42,310 nucleotides of DNA from Chara braunii. Its lineage: Eukaryota > Streptophyta > Charophyceae > Charales > Characeae. Positions 1 to 11,060 of the stretch are shown one piece after another; the stretch's first letter is position 1; each line of letters starts with the position of its first letter. Below the pieces are notes generated by a model that had not been told where the DNA came from, made no database searches, and worked only from the letters and a program-made list of their open reading frames with translations. The translations under genes and the position numbers were made by a program. The stretch covers positions 8,361,333 through 8,403,642 of the forward strand of contig BFEA01000003.1 in the NCBI GenBank assembly GCA_003427395.1. Direction: 5' to 3'.

Positions 1-657
1 ACACACGCACACGCACCGTTAGTACTGCACCATGGAGATCTGCGTAGTCCAGGATTGAACCTGGAACAACTTGCTGGTTTATGCCTATGAGGTTGGAATC
101 GAACCCGGGATCACTGGCAGTATACTGGAGACTATGCGTAGGGTCCTTGGCATTGGGTTGCATCATCCTTGAAGAATGGAATTGAAACTGGAGTAGCCTG
201 TTGGTTCAGCTACGAGACCAGGAACCCAGCATGGAAGATACAATGTCCTCATACTTGGCTGGTGATAGGTTTATCATGACTCCATCACTTACCACCAGTT
301 GAGTCCCTCACTTTGAAGTTAGCATGGGTTGGGGGCAGACTCACCAGTATTCCTTCTAGTAGCACGGGTCAGGTATAGACTTCAGCAGCCCATCACTCCA
401 CTAAAACCCATTGGCAAGCGCATCAGCCCGTTATCTCATAGAGAGCAAGCCCCTCATGGAACAATCAAACATCATTCTTCCTTGGCAACAACACCCCTTA
501 ACATTTGGCTGTTCCACAACAGTTATCATCCGATCATCGCAATACTGAACATTACCGCATTTTGTTAACTTTTACCAGATGCAGAGCATCTGCCTTGGAG
601 ATCGGTAGTGGACAATCAGGTAGTTCCCGAGGCAACCTAACTGAGGAGGGCAATCAG
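1..657. other. Unassigned sequence left of the first element
   Basis: No credible gene is visible. Three short phrases of the form 'gaac/ctggaa' and 'gaacccggg' recur near positions 50-130. On the minus strand 93-110 contains a GGTTCGATTCC word that matches a pol III B box, but no matching A box or cloverleaf can be drawn around it. The 79-residue open frame at 329-568 has no recognisable domain and looks random. Confidence 0.4.
621..647 (+). repeat. Left copy of a 27-bp direct repeat flanking the TIR element
   Basis: This segment starts TAGTTCCCGAGGCAACC and matches 1630-1656 at about 25 of 27 positions in the same orientation. The two copies lie just outside the inverted-repeat termini of the 658-1625 element. 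They could be remnants of a larger duplicated target, part of a longer composite terminus, or two tandem units into which the element inserted. Confidence 0.65.
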
Positions 658-1625
658 AACATAGTAATCGTGAAAACCTAACAAAAAAAATTGTTAGGTT
701 TGCACAAAAAATTTTAAAGATTCTGATAGTACATTTTTCAGGCCTCCTACACGAACAAAATTTTATGTGAAGTAAATTAACCGCAAAAAAGGAATAGGAA
801 AGTACTTTTTCAGAACCACTGGAAGTGATGAGGAGAGAAGCAAGGTTTTTTACAAAAAATCACTACCTTGCAAAGCACCGTTTGTTCAGGCACCAAATTA
901 TCCCAATTTTTTGTTTATCTGAAACAATCATATTTATAGTTCTATAAGGTATGTAGCACGACGAACCTTTTCGGGGGTCTCCCAAACACGCACACATGCT
1001 CTCCTGTTCACGAATAGATTTGCTTGGGTATGTTCTCTCATACATGGACAAATATATTATTTTTTTGTGTTTTTTATTGAATAATTTTCTATTTTTTAAT
1101 TTTAAATTATGGTTGGCTAAGAATTTGAAGATGATTCCCAGGCAAGGGTTGTTTAAATTCTTCTTTTACATAACATATATTTTTTGACAAGGATTTTTCA
1201 GTTATCTTAAAAATGAATTTATATTAATTTATAGTTCTATAAACTCGATTTCCCAGAATCTGGTTTTTACCAAACTCCAGAAAACGACTTATAGTTCTAT
1301 AAATGAGTATTCACTGAAACAATTTTTTTTAACATCTTTCGAGTTCGCCTTGAAGAGCTTTAAGATTGTCTTGTTTGAGCTATGCTTTTTGTCAATCTAC
1401 TAAGAACGACTTATAGTCCTATAACGTGCTCTTTGCTGGAAAAGATTTTCTTGCACATTTTGAGAACCGCTGGACTTTCTGCCAGTTTTTTTGCCTCCTT
1501 TTTCAGGAAACAGTTAAAAACACTCTCTTTTATGTATCAAAAATAAAAGTTTGACTTTTACTTTTTCATTCTATAAAAAATGTTAGGTTTTCTGGTTTTG
1601 TTAGGTTTTCACGAATACTATGTTT
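658..1625. mobile_element. Non-autonomous DNA transposon-like element with ~28-bp terminal inverted repeats
   Basis: The left end (about 658-686) and right end (about 1596-1625) are inverted copies sharing ACATAGTA(A/T)TCGTGAAAACC followed by TAACAAAA. The left terminus carries its own nested palindrome at 676-699 (AACCTAAC...GTTAGGTT). The right terminus has the TGTTAGGTTTTC word twice in tandem. The interior is AT-rich, has no coding potential, and contains repeated near-palindromes of the form TTTATAGTTCTATAAA. The length (~970 bp) and lack of a transposase fit a non-autonomous element. No short target-site duplication is obvious directly at the ends; instead a 27-bp direct repeat flanks it on both sides. 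The superfamily cannot be assigned. Confidence 0.65.
931..1425. repeat. Four repeats of the palindrome TTATAGTTCTATAA within the TIR element
   Basis: Copies start near 932, 1230, 1289 and 1409, the last with TAGTCCTATA. The arms TTTATAG/CTATAAA are perfectly complementary around a two-base centre. The last two copies share the preceding word ACGACTTATAG and continue with similar sequence, so they belong to a ~120-bp diverged tandem unit. In a DNA transposon such internal repeats can be transposase-binding sites; that is inference. Confidence 0.6.
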
Positions 1626-1629
1626 CACG

Positions 1630-1656
1630 TAGTTCCCGGGGCAACCTGACTGAGGA
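1630..1656 (+). repeat. Right copy of the 27-bp direct repeat flanking the TIR element
   Basis: This segment starts TAGTTCCCGGGGCAACC and pairs with 621-647. Two differences, both transitions (A/G), separate the copies. Confidence 0.65.
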
Positions 1657-2092
1657 AACTTCTTGAAGTTCACGTAAAAGACTCTCGAGTTCCGTGAGTA
1701 GTCAACCAACCAGATCCCGACTCCAACATCCTCCAAACGGAACAGCTGATCTGTATCTGCAACCATCCTTGACAACGAAGCAAATTAAAAATAATCCAGT
1801 GTTCACGCTCCCCCCTAACGCATGTCGGATTTCCGCGCAGATTCAAAATTCACGTTCTGAAGACGGAGTGACATTATGTCTATTTGTTTTCAAAATCAAG
1901 ATCGCAACTTTCATTCGATGCGGTTTCACGTCCCCCGGAAGGAACTCATGCCCGATCTTCGGTTGAGGGCGCCTTTTTAGAGTTATGAATACTAATGCAA
2001 CATCGTGTCAAGAAGACGCGCGGAAATCGACCTATATTTCATATCGTCCTTAATAAGTATCTCTTTGAGGGTGGTGCTGCTCATACCGAAAA

Positions 2093-2096
<4 letters not shown>
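1657..2096. other. Unassigned sequence
   Basis: No gene, structural RNA or repeat is recognised. Open frames here are short and conflict on both strands. Confidence 0.35.

Positions 2097-2158
<62 letters not shown>
2097..2158. repeat. (TC)31 microsatellite
   Basis: An uninterrupted run of 31 TC dinucleotides. Open frames crossing it translate to Leu-Ser or Arg-Glu repeats and are artefacts of the microsatellite. Confidence 0.97.
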
Positions 2159-2160
<2 letters not shown>

Positions 2161-5100
2161 CATTTCTCAGACACACTCACGCAAACTCTCTCTCTCAATC
2201 TGGGTGGTATGCTTGTGGCCCGTTGTGGGAAGAATGGATAGAAAGGAATATATTAATGTGTAAATACAAACAAATATATATGAATATGGGTCGTCCCAAC
2301 CCCAGTAAAAAAAAATAAGACAGCGATCTTCTTTCCTTTTCTGCAGCTAGAACACTCATCAACGAATGAATCAGGTCCACATCCTTGTGCACTGTGCAGA
2401 TCCGTGCACTGTGATTTGAAACAGTGGAGAACGGCAGGAGAAGGGGTCAACCGCTCAGTACAGAACGGTCTACAAGAGACCAAATGATTGAAGAGAATAA
2501 ACTTAATAATGGGCGACTTCACCCTAAAACAGTGGTATGAAATTGACGTTTGTCCACGTCACAAGAAATGGCCTTACCAATTGAGTGTGATCTTAGGAAA
2601 TGCGGGAAGGTAAAATGTGCACGGCCATCCTTTGGATTCAGATACAATTGTTATCTTACTGAGGGCGCACTCACGGAGGACTTTTCCCGCTTTTCTACGG
2701 ATGAAATTGAGGCCAGGTGCCTTCAATCAAAAAAAAAAAGATCAGATCTGCAGGCGTTGTCTCCATCACTTCTCATCCCTCTCACTTACACGAGCTTTCT
2801 CAATCTCACTCCTCCTCGTCTCTCCATCTCTCTCATTTTCAAGGATGTTAGCCCAACTCTCCCTTAGGTTGTTTCCCTCTTTACTTCCCCCTTACTCGTT
2901 GATGACAGCCTGTGAGAAACGAGTACAAAGGCGGTCAAACCACTTCTTAGCTCCAGTATGCATGCACGTCATGACTATTGCCCGCTTGCTCACGTGAACG
3001 GGTGCGAACCGGTGCCAGTTCATGAGCCATGGTCGTTTTTTCCCTCCTTGCATCTCGTCCATCTTGCTGACATCATCTTCTCCCATGGTAACTGTCGAGC
3101 CAGCAACAGCGTCTCACGAGCGAGCACAGACTCCAATAGACTCGATCGCTGCATTCGATGTCGTTGCCTGCCCATGCGTTGCAATGCTTCTGGTCGCCTC
3201 CGTCTCTACCGTCTTAGTTTTGTCGGCCCGGTCTTTATTAAGTCCCCCCGCAGGCCACGGCCGAAGGACACCAAGTGCAGAATACCCGCGTCAGGCCCCG
3301 CTTGAGGCAGGCCGGGTACCAGGCCCAAAAAGCCTGTTAGTGAGTCGACTTCCTTGTCTTTGTCGGCCCTAGATAATCGGGGCCGCAGCTGTTCCAAACC
3401 AGTGAACCTATCAGAACAACACGACAAACAGTAGCAAGTGGTTCCAACACCGAGCCAGTGACCGTCCCCCTTTGAACAGGTCGTCGCGGGATCAATTCAA
3501 TGTCAAAATAATATCATCAAAACTGGAGTGAGTGGTAGCAGTTCCAAACCAGACCCATTACCGTACCAAAATTTAACAGGGTCGGGCTACAGCATGCTGT
3601 CCCAGTACTGTGCCAGTGTCAAACCAGTATCTGTACCGAAAACAATAATATCGGACTGCAATGAGTTTCACTAATGTCAGTCCTTTGATTGTACCGGAAA
3701 TAATTGCACTGAACCGCAGTTGCCTGTACCGTAGCTGGCCAAATATCCATGGTAGTTAGCCTACAACCGGCCAGTCGTCACCACACGCCACTTATTACCC
3801 GCATGCACACTTAATATATAGCAAGGTCATGACAAGGGTAATAATTAGGAAAAATTCCGGTATAATTTAGCGAGGGATAATAAATAGAGAGAATCCGTTT
3901 AAATAAACAAGAAGAAATAGGTGGGTAAATCCCGACTGAAATCAACGAGAGCGTGGTTGGTTAGAAAATGTAAAATTCTAAAATAATCACTTGATTTTCA
4001 ATTCTTTTTATTATTTTCAATTTTATTGCTCATCTTTAATTCCATCATTTAATGAAATAAAATTTGAGTCTCGTTCCCTCGTCAACTAGTCTGCGTGGAA
4101 AAGACATCGCGAAGGCCTACTAGCATACCTCGTTCCGCGTCTGGCTGATTCGAAGACAGCCTCAGATCAGGCAAGAAAAGAAAGCACCAGACGTGGTAGA
4201 GGCTGCCCAAGTTATCAAATTCTAAGAGTTAGTATTAGTGGTTGATGAAGGGAAATTTAGAGTTCATCTCAGGACCCCTAATTTTCCCCGACGATTCTGA
4301 CAAAATTCCCCAAAACAATCTTAACTGGGCATTCGGTTGAGTCGGTTGAAAGCCCAATTCCTATTATTTCAGGTGGCCGACTGGTTTGCAGTCGCTCGAC
4401 ACCGGGACTCATGGGGTGAGAGTGAGGTCAGCCCGACGGAGACTCTGTCCTGGCACGGGCAAAACCAGTGGTGGAAGGACCACTCGCCGGCTGGACCTGT
4501 GGAAAGCGTCCCAGAGGCCAACCCGCGACGATGGAGGGACCAGGGCTGCTAGGCTGCTAGACACGGAGGTCAATCACGATCAGGGTGAGAGACTAGGTAC
4601 CCTGGGAGGGACAACCGTCACTTGCCAGGGGCCTTGGCCATGTGCATAAAAAAAAGGAAGTTAACAGTGAGCGCGCGTGTGACTATCGCTGGAAGGATCG
4701 GATATGTTTGTTGTTGTTGTCAGTTTTGATTCCCATGCAGGAAAAATGGATGTGAGAGGGAGATGGCCAGAGGTCAACTCAGGTCGAGGGAGGCATTGAG
4801 TGAGAGGCGAGCAGTTACGGGAAGGGGGGAAGAGGGGGGAGTCATTGTTAATGTCAACATCTCCCTTGCGTAGAGCGCGTCTACAACCTCCACGTGAAAT
4901 CAATAACACTCCATGTCTGTCAGGTCGAGATGATCACAAGAGAGAGAGCAGGGTTCTTGTTGCGTAAATGAGTGTACAGGCTCGGGCTTAAGCGAGAATG
5001 TTATGCTTGAGTACGTAGCTGATGTCACTTTCCTCTTTAAGTGATTTACCTTCGCCAGTCTTTGTGGGCTCTAATACGATCAGCATCGCCTGCTATCATG

Positions 5101-5880
5101 GTAAACCGAAGGGGATTAGTGGCGCAATGCAGTAATGAGAAGCATACAATGCCAGTATACGGGATGGTCAGTGCATGTATAGATTGGTGGCGTGCATGAG
5201 AAAGGTTAAGGAGGTTATGACAAAACGGGGTTATGCGTGGCGAGGGAGGACATGACCAAGGTGGTGACGCGAAAGTGTGAGAGAAGAGTGACGCATTTGT
5301 GCGGAGGTGGGAGAGAGAGAGGGAGTTTTGTGCGTTGCTCTTCGGCACAAGTTCTGCTATTGCAGACAAAGTGGCAGGATGCATGTTCCCTCTAAGGATC
5401 GCATCAAGTGGTGCGCAAGAGAGAGGGTTACTGGTGAGACGAGATATTCCCAATCACCCGTGCATGACTCTCGTCACTTGCCACTGACCTTGGAGCGATG
5501 AAAGTAGGCTCCTCTTTTGTCTTTTGCTTTTATGCATGACCTGCGTTACTTCTCGTCAGCATGCGGGACTTAGAAGAGGAGAAAGTCTGACTGAGGTTGG
5601 GTCTCAAAAGGGTACCTTATGGCAGTTGAGAAACGAATACTCATATTCTGAGGCTGACGACGTTCATTTTGTGGAGTAATGAGCGCTAACTCGTCGATTG
5701 AGCCGAAGGTGGTTTCTGGTAGCGAGTGTGCGTGGCATAAGTCACCAGTGGGGAGGAGGATGAAGTTTCTGCACACAGTGTTGGGATCGTTCTGAGCGGG
5801 TCTTGTGAAGCTGATGTCATCAACTGTCATGGCGGTCATTCAAGCTCGAGTCTGACAATTCTTCTGTTTGAACTTTCGTA
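2159..5880. other. Unassigned intergenic or decayed repeat sequence
   Basis: No recognisable domain is found on either strand. Around 3390-3760 the phrase TTCCAAACCAG or TCAAACCAGT recurs at roughly 100-150-bp spacing, next to 'accgtacc' words, suggesting a very diverged tandem repeat. 3830-4080 is AT-rich. 4130-4660 and 4900-5560 are mixed in composition. Open frames of 60-135 codons are present but overlap on opposite strands, with no motif. Confidence 0.35.
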
Positions 5881-5989
5881 ATCTGATCACTCTTTAGATG
5901 TCACGAGGTAGCTGGGCCTGGGCCGCTAGGAAACTCGGCGGCATCATACTTGCTTGTGGCCCGGAATAAGGCACCATCTGGCCAACTGG

Positions 5990-7545
5990 AACTTGACCAC
6001 TCACCCCCAATGGCACATAGGGCTATACACGGGCCAGGGTCCCATTGGACCATAGGACGGCCACTGCCCATACGATTGAGGCCCCATTTGTAAAGGTCCT
6101 GCCCAACTTGATAGTGTTGTTACATTTGAATGGGCCACTGCCAAAGATTGCGGCACTTTCCCTTTTCTTGAGCCTTGCCCGGCTTGCATCAAATTGTACG
6201 GCCTTCGCTGCGCCTTTGTAAGGTGTTGGGGCCCCGACTCCTTCTCATTGTTATAGTCTTTCTACCGACCTCCTCCACAATTGACTCTTTCCATTTCCCT
6301 TGGACAGGTCACCACTTTCCTTTGCACCACGTGGTCCTTTCCATATCCCAATTGTGTGAGCACATCCGTGACGATCCGTTTTACCTCCGGGGTCCCCGTA
6401 ATGGCCGCATCATGCTCCTTCAACAGAAAAATTCCCACGATAAATGAAAGTTGAAAAAACATTCCATAAAAAAAAATCTGTCATATTTATAAATTATCAT
6501 TCCAATGTTCGTCCAATTCTAAAATTTCCAGTTTTATTTGATAAGTTCTCGTCTAAATATGAGCTTTCTCTTCCAACTACATTAAATTGTTCAAGATGGA
6601 ATGAAAGTCTGGACGAGTTTATGAAATGTTTTAATTAAACTTTTATTCTATAACAAGAAATATCTTCTAATTTAGATTGGATTTACTTATTTATTACAAA
6701 AAATCCTTACTTAGAATGGCAGTCCAATTAAAATATTTCATGAACTAATCCAAACTTTCATTCCATCTCTAGCATGCAGTCCAAATAAGAAGGAATACCC
6801 TATTCTTAGAATGAAAGTTCGCAAGTAAGATGAAAATTTTTAAAATTTGAATGACATTTTTTCAGATGGAATGAAAATTTAAAATTTATATTGTAATTTT
6901 ACTATAGAATAATTATTTAATTCTGGAAAATTTTTCCGTTGTTCCGTTTCCGCTTGTGCTGGTGCATCTGGAACTAACTTGGTCCAAATCGCCTTCCTCT
7001 ATACCCTTTGCTCTCGTGGCCCAGGTGAGCTTTTCACCAATCTCACCGCGGCTCGTCAACTGTTGGGCCTTTGATGCGTTGAAGAGCCCAAGAAATATAG
7101 CGCATTGCTCTTCCTTTGAGATCCCCGAAACTTTTTTTGGCTTCTTTTTGAATTCAGCCCCAAGGGTTCCGACGGTGGTATAAGCATTCCTATTCATCGC
7201 CTCTAGATCTGTCATGGTCAGTAGGTCGTCCCCCAACTTAAACCTCCTCTGCATTCCATCCTTGAATCTGATCCAACTTTCATGTGCTACTACTATAACC
7301 TTATTTACAACGGGATGAAGTTTGTGTCACACGTACTTCAACACGAGCTTGAATTTTACAGCATCCGCCCAACCCACCATTGCCTGCTCAACTACCTCCA
7401 GCCAATCAGAAACCTACTCACCCCTGAACAGAAAGGTATCAACTTTGGGGACCTGGCCCCGCGTCACATCCCGTCGATCCAAAGCCTCGACAAGATTGTC
7501 GATCGAGATCCTGCCACCCACACCATCGATTATATTCCCTTGCGA
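5990..7545 (-). pseudogene. Fragment of a Ty3/gypsy-like gag gene, interrupted
   Basis: Minus-strand translation from about 7545 to 6935 reads as a retroelement Gag capsid region. It runs through GQVPKVDTFLF, VSDWLEVVEQAM, ESWIRFKDGMQRRFKLGD, ADLEAMNRN-like and EEQCAIFLGLF segments. Two in-frame stops occur, a TAG before VSDWLEVV and a TGA before HKLHPVV. The longest intact stretch starts at 7254. After a ~490-bp AT-rich interruption the gag reading resumes at about 6430 with TPEVKRIVTDVLTQLGYGKD and then becomes Gly/Pro/Trp-rich to about 6000. No zinc knuckle or pol sequence follows. The phrase set recalls gag proteins of charophyte (Chara) retroelements, from memory only. Clearly non-functional. 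Confidence 0.7.
6440..6935. mobile_element. AT-rich insertion splitting the minus-strand gag fragment
   Basis: The segment is markedly more AT-rich than the gag halves on either side and has no coding potential. It carries the word ATGGAATGAAA in both orientations: plus near 6597 and 6868, minus near 6757. An inverted pair GATGGAATGAAAGT(C/T)TGGA lies at about 6594-6612 and 6750-6770. The gag reading frame on one side resumes in gag-like sequence on the other, so this is an insertion. Exact ends and target duplication are unclear; similar AAAATT-rich words occur at both boundaries. A decayed miniature element is the likely explanation. Confidence 0.5.
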
Positions 7546-9460
7546 CATTTTTTTCCAACTTCAACTCAACTTTCTTGTTAAGAATAACAAAATTTTCATT
7601 CTTACTTATCCATACTACATGGGCGTAACCTTGTCAATACCACAACACCTTATCTTAACCATATCAGACAAGGTTTGTCCGCACCCCAAAGTTTCGCATA
7701 TTTAGGCTCTATAAAACTCGTCGGCTTTTGACATTCTTAAATTTGTAACTTGAAATAAAATTAATTCATACTTCCAGTCAAGTTTAGTAATGAGAACAAA
7801 TATAAATGTTATCGTTTTGCCTAGATCGTCAACCTTCCTCTAACTTGCGCTCGATCTCTAAGGACCTTAGTAGGCAACTAAGATCCCCGACAACGGAGGC
7901 ACCTGTCGAGCGCATCTGTCCCTCATGAGGACCCTCCCGGCCTCGTCATCAGGATTTGTGGTAGGACTTTATTTTTTTATTGCGGTGCAAATGGAGTTTT
8001 CGTCGTGGCTCTAGCCGAGTGCACGAACCACACATCTCACGAACCCCTACGACAGGATAGGTTCACGCGAGGTACAACTTATCTTCACCTGCGGGAGCTG
8101 TCACCATTCCTTAGTTAGGCGTATATCGAGCCCGTACGAGAATCGACGCACTGGGGGGATGAAGTCTCAAGCGCGACTCGTCGTCTGTCATCTAGGACGC
8201 ATCCTTCTTATCACGTGTTACACCATGCTAAAACAAAAAGTCAGATTACTCACACAAAACAAAACACTCCTAGTCCCTTTAGTATCCAACCCATAGACTT
8301 TTGACACGAAAATCGGTTCGGCGTCGCGTGTGAGACTTAAGATAAAACCACGCGGACGCAGGGTTTTCTCATATCGACTAGTCATGCATGCTTACGAAAT
8401 TAGTCGCAACGATGGAGCATTATGTAGTAGCCATAATCGCATGGCCCTCAGTGGTCCCGAGGGTCACGTTCGACACTCAAGTGTCGGCTGACAGACGCCT
8501 TAAGGGGTTAAACTCTCGACGTTAGACAATCACCAAGGCGGTTGAGAACCACATTCTCTTCTTCACTCTGTGGAGAATGGGTGGTACACAGGCTCCTACC
8601 TATTGTGGCAGTCGCGTTTTATCGCCCTGGAGACAAGCTCCATCATCCAGGGCCTAAAGAGAAGTCAAGGGTTTTAACGTTGATGGATGTCACGGATTCC
8701 AACGTCCAACTATGATAATTCTAAAAAGCAAAGGGTAAAAGAGGGTCTCCCTTTTCTCTCAACTGCGAAAATCAGCTCAACTCTCACACGCGCTTTCAAT
8801 AGGTGGCGTGAACGTTTGAAACATCTACATACATATATATATATATATATACATAAAGGGTTATACATACGAGACGATCACTTTTCACGATCACTGTGGG
8901 ACTCCTCTCAACCATATATATGTGATCGCAGACAGTCAAATCCAGAGTCTGAACCACAAACATACCTGCAATCACATCAAAGATTTAACAAGATCTACGC
9001 ATTACACCGGGTCAACTTCAACCACTCTCTTCGCTCACACCCCTCACTTTAGCCACACGAACCTCAATCCTTTGTCCAACCTTCCATAATAAAATACTCA
9101 GTATCTTTGTTAAATAACCATTCAATAAAGTGTGAGTGAAAACCTAACAAAATAATTCAAATCACGGCGGCTAAAGCCTTTAGGTTAAGTGACGAGAGTG
9201 ATTCGGAGTTGAGTCGTAAACTAACGAATCGACAACCGACTTCTTATTAGTGATAACAGAAGATGATCCTTGCGGGATCAAGCTGAAACTAGTCCAATCC
9301 TAAATCAAAATGTTCAACGAGGACCTGTAACACATGACGGGTCAAATGTCCAAGGTTAAACTATAAGTGTATGGAGTATGAACCCCCATATCACGTTCTC
9401 ACTCAGAATCTTTTCATAATTACATTCAAGTCTTCCTCCTAGCAAGTGCTCAAGGAAAGT
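7546..9460. other. Unassigned sequence upstream (minus strand) of the gag fragment
   Basis: Given its position this could be the leader or LTR of the decayed retroelement whose gag lies at 5990-7545, but no primer-binding site or LTR pair is seen. A (TA)10 microsatellite lies at 8829-8851. At 9136-9152 the word GTGAAAACCTAACAAAA is identical to the terminus of the 658-1625 TIR element and may be a solo end of a related copy. No gene is recognised. Confidence 0.35.
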
Positions 9461-9462
9461 AA

Positions 9463-10100
9463 GATTTTTGACAACATTTTCCCTAGTCAGAAAGATCGTC
9501 AAAATCTTTCTTATCAGAATATAATGTAACCCCTCAAAAAAAAAAAAAAATCGACAACGGTTTCCATAGGAAAAAAAGTTTTCTCAGAATTTATACTCCC
9601 TTGAATAAGAAAACCGAAATAACCCCTAACTCGAAAAAGTCGAATTTTATCTAACTCCCTGAATTAGTAAAAATTTGGGCAGCATCTCCTTTACATAAGT
9701 AAACTTCCCAGATTTATACTAAGTCAAATAAAAACTCAAAATAAGACTTGAGTTCCTGTCAAGACAAAATTTAACTATCTCCTTAGATTTGTAGAAATTT
9801 TGGCAGCACTTCCTCTAAAGAAGTGTCGTTTCAAAATTCATACAAAGCCAAATGTAGAATTCGAAACGATTTTCACTTTCAAAACCAAATTTTGTTTGAC
9901 TCTCCGAATTAGCAAAATTTTGAGCAGCGCTTTCCTAGAAAAGAAGCTTTTTCAAATTTCTACTAAGTCAGATATAAATTTAGGCAAAAATTGAACTTTG
10001 AAAAATAAAAATTTAACTAACTTCTTGTTTTTTTATAAATTCCGGTAGCGCTTGCTGTAGAGAAAGTAACTTTTCAAAATTTATACAAGGTCACGTAAAA
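9463..10100. repeat. Diverged ~122-bp tandem repeat array
   Basis: At least four consecutive units can be aligned by eye. Landmarks are TTTATAC(T/A)AAGTCA-like starts near 9590, 9714, 9837 and 9957, and GGCAGC-like words at 9678, 9802, 9922 and 10044, giving periods of 124, 120 and 122 bp. Earlier, more decayed units occur at about 9469 and 9553. After each GGCAGC word lies a short self-complementary segment that differs between units, for example CTTC...GAAG, CTTT...AAAG and TTTCCATAGGAAA. The array is AT-rich with no convincing coding frame. Confidence 0.65.
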
Positions 10101-10383
10101 TAAATGATCCCATAAAATGTGAGGATTGGGAGAATTGAGTAAATAAAAAAAAGTAAACTAAGAAAATTGAGGAATTGAACTAACTCCTATGGCTCTAGCA
10201 CGTGGCGAGCGGACTAAAGCAACTACCTATTGAACTTGAAACTCAGACTAAGAAAAACTTTCGCTCAGCCACATACAATTTCATACCACAATGGTAAGTA
10301 CTCACAGAGTCTTACCTAGTCCCAAGGTTGAACCTTGTCAACAATAGTTTATCACTTTTATCAAATTGACATAAAGCAAGAAG

Positions 10384-11060
10384 CTATATCATTCAACTTA
10401 GAAACAAAGCCTAGTCACCCTGATTTGTTTAAGTAACCAAGTTATATATATCTTTCTGCTCTTAGTTTTTTAAGGTAGCATGAGACTGATTCATTCAACT
10501 TAGAAACAAAGTTCAGCCTGCCTCATCCTACCGCCAATTAATATTCTTAATTGATATTCTCTTCATTATGATAACTTTTAGTCGGACCATTCAACTTAGA
10601 TAAAAAGTCTGAATAACCTGTTCATAAGTAAATGATAATAAAGTACAAATAAATTTATTCCTTGGTTCTGGCATATGCGTGCTCAAGACCAAACCATTCA
10701 ACTTAGAAACAAAGTTTGGTTCTTCGTCGAATCTCCATCAGAATAAACAAAAGATAGTTTGAGTCATTCAACTTAAAAACAAAGCTCAGACTTCTTTTTT
10801 CAGAAACAATAAAAAAACATAAGGAGGTTGGATCATTCAACTTAGAATCAAAACCCTGTCTCACTCAGAAAATCAAAAAATAAACCAAGGCGACCAAACC
10901 ATTCAACTTAGTAATAAAACTTGATCCCTGAAAATGCAATCGCATGCAACTCTCACAAGTGAGAGCAACCAGACCATCCAACTTAGGAACAAAATTTTGT
11001 CCTCCAGGCACGTCAAATAAACATAGCATTGAGTCATTCAACTTAGAAACTAAGCCCAAT
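10384..11060 (+). repeat. Array of nine hairpin repeats with a shared 20-nt core and varying complementary arms
   Basis: The core CATTCAACTTAGAAACAAAG or a close variant begins at 10390, 10492, 10588, 10695, 10765, 10834, 10900, 10975 and 11035, all in one orientation. Spacings are 102, 96, 107, 70, 69, 66, 75 and 60 bp. The bases flanking each core differ between copies but are largely complementary across it. For example ACCAAAC/GTTTGGT flanks the copy at 10695, GTTTGAGT/GCTCAGAC the copy at 10765, TCGGAC/GTCTGA the copy at 10588, and ATTGAGT/GCCCAAT the copy at 11035. Counting the nearest 7-8 positions per copy and allowing G-T pairs, about 56 of 71 can pair. Spacers share an A-rich TCAGAA...AAACA motif. 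On the minus strand some cores could encode FVSKLNGLV-like peptides, but frames are broken. No known family is recognised. Confidence 0.7.

Noticed and set aside
93-110. Possible tRNA or SINE from a B-box word on the minus strand
   Set aside because: No A box at the right distance and no cloverleaf or acceptor stem can be formed.
2005-2241. Leu-Ser repeat protein
   Set aside because: Translation of the (TC)31 microsatellite.
10384-11060. CRISPR array
   Set aside because: Regular repeats with spacers superficially fit, but the genome is eukaryotic, repeats are imperfect, spacers share an A-rich motif, and no cas genes are present.
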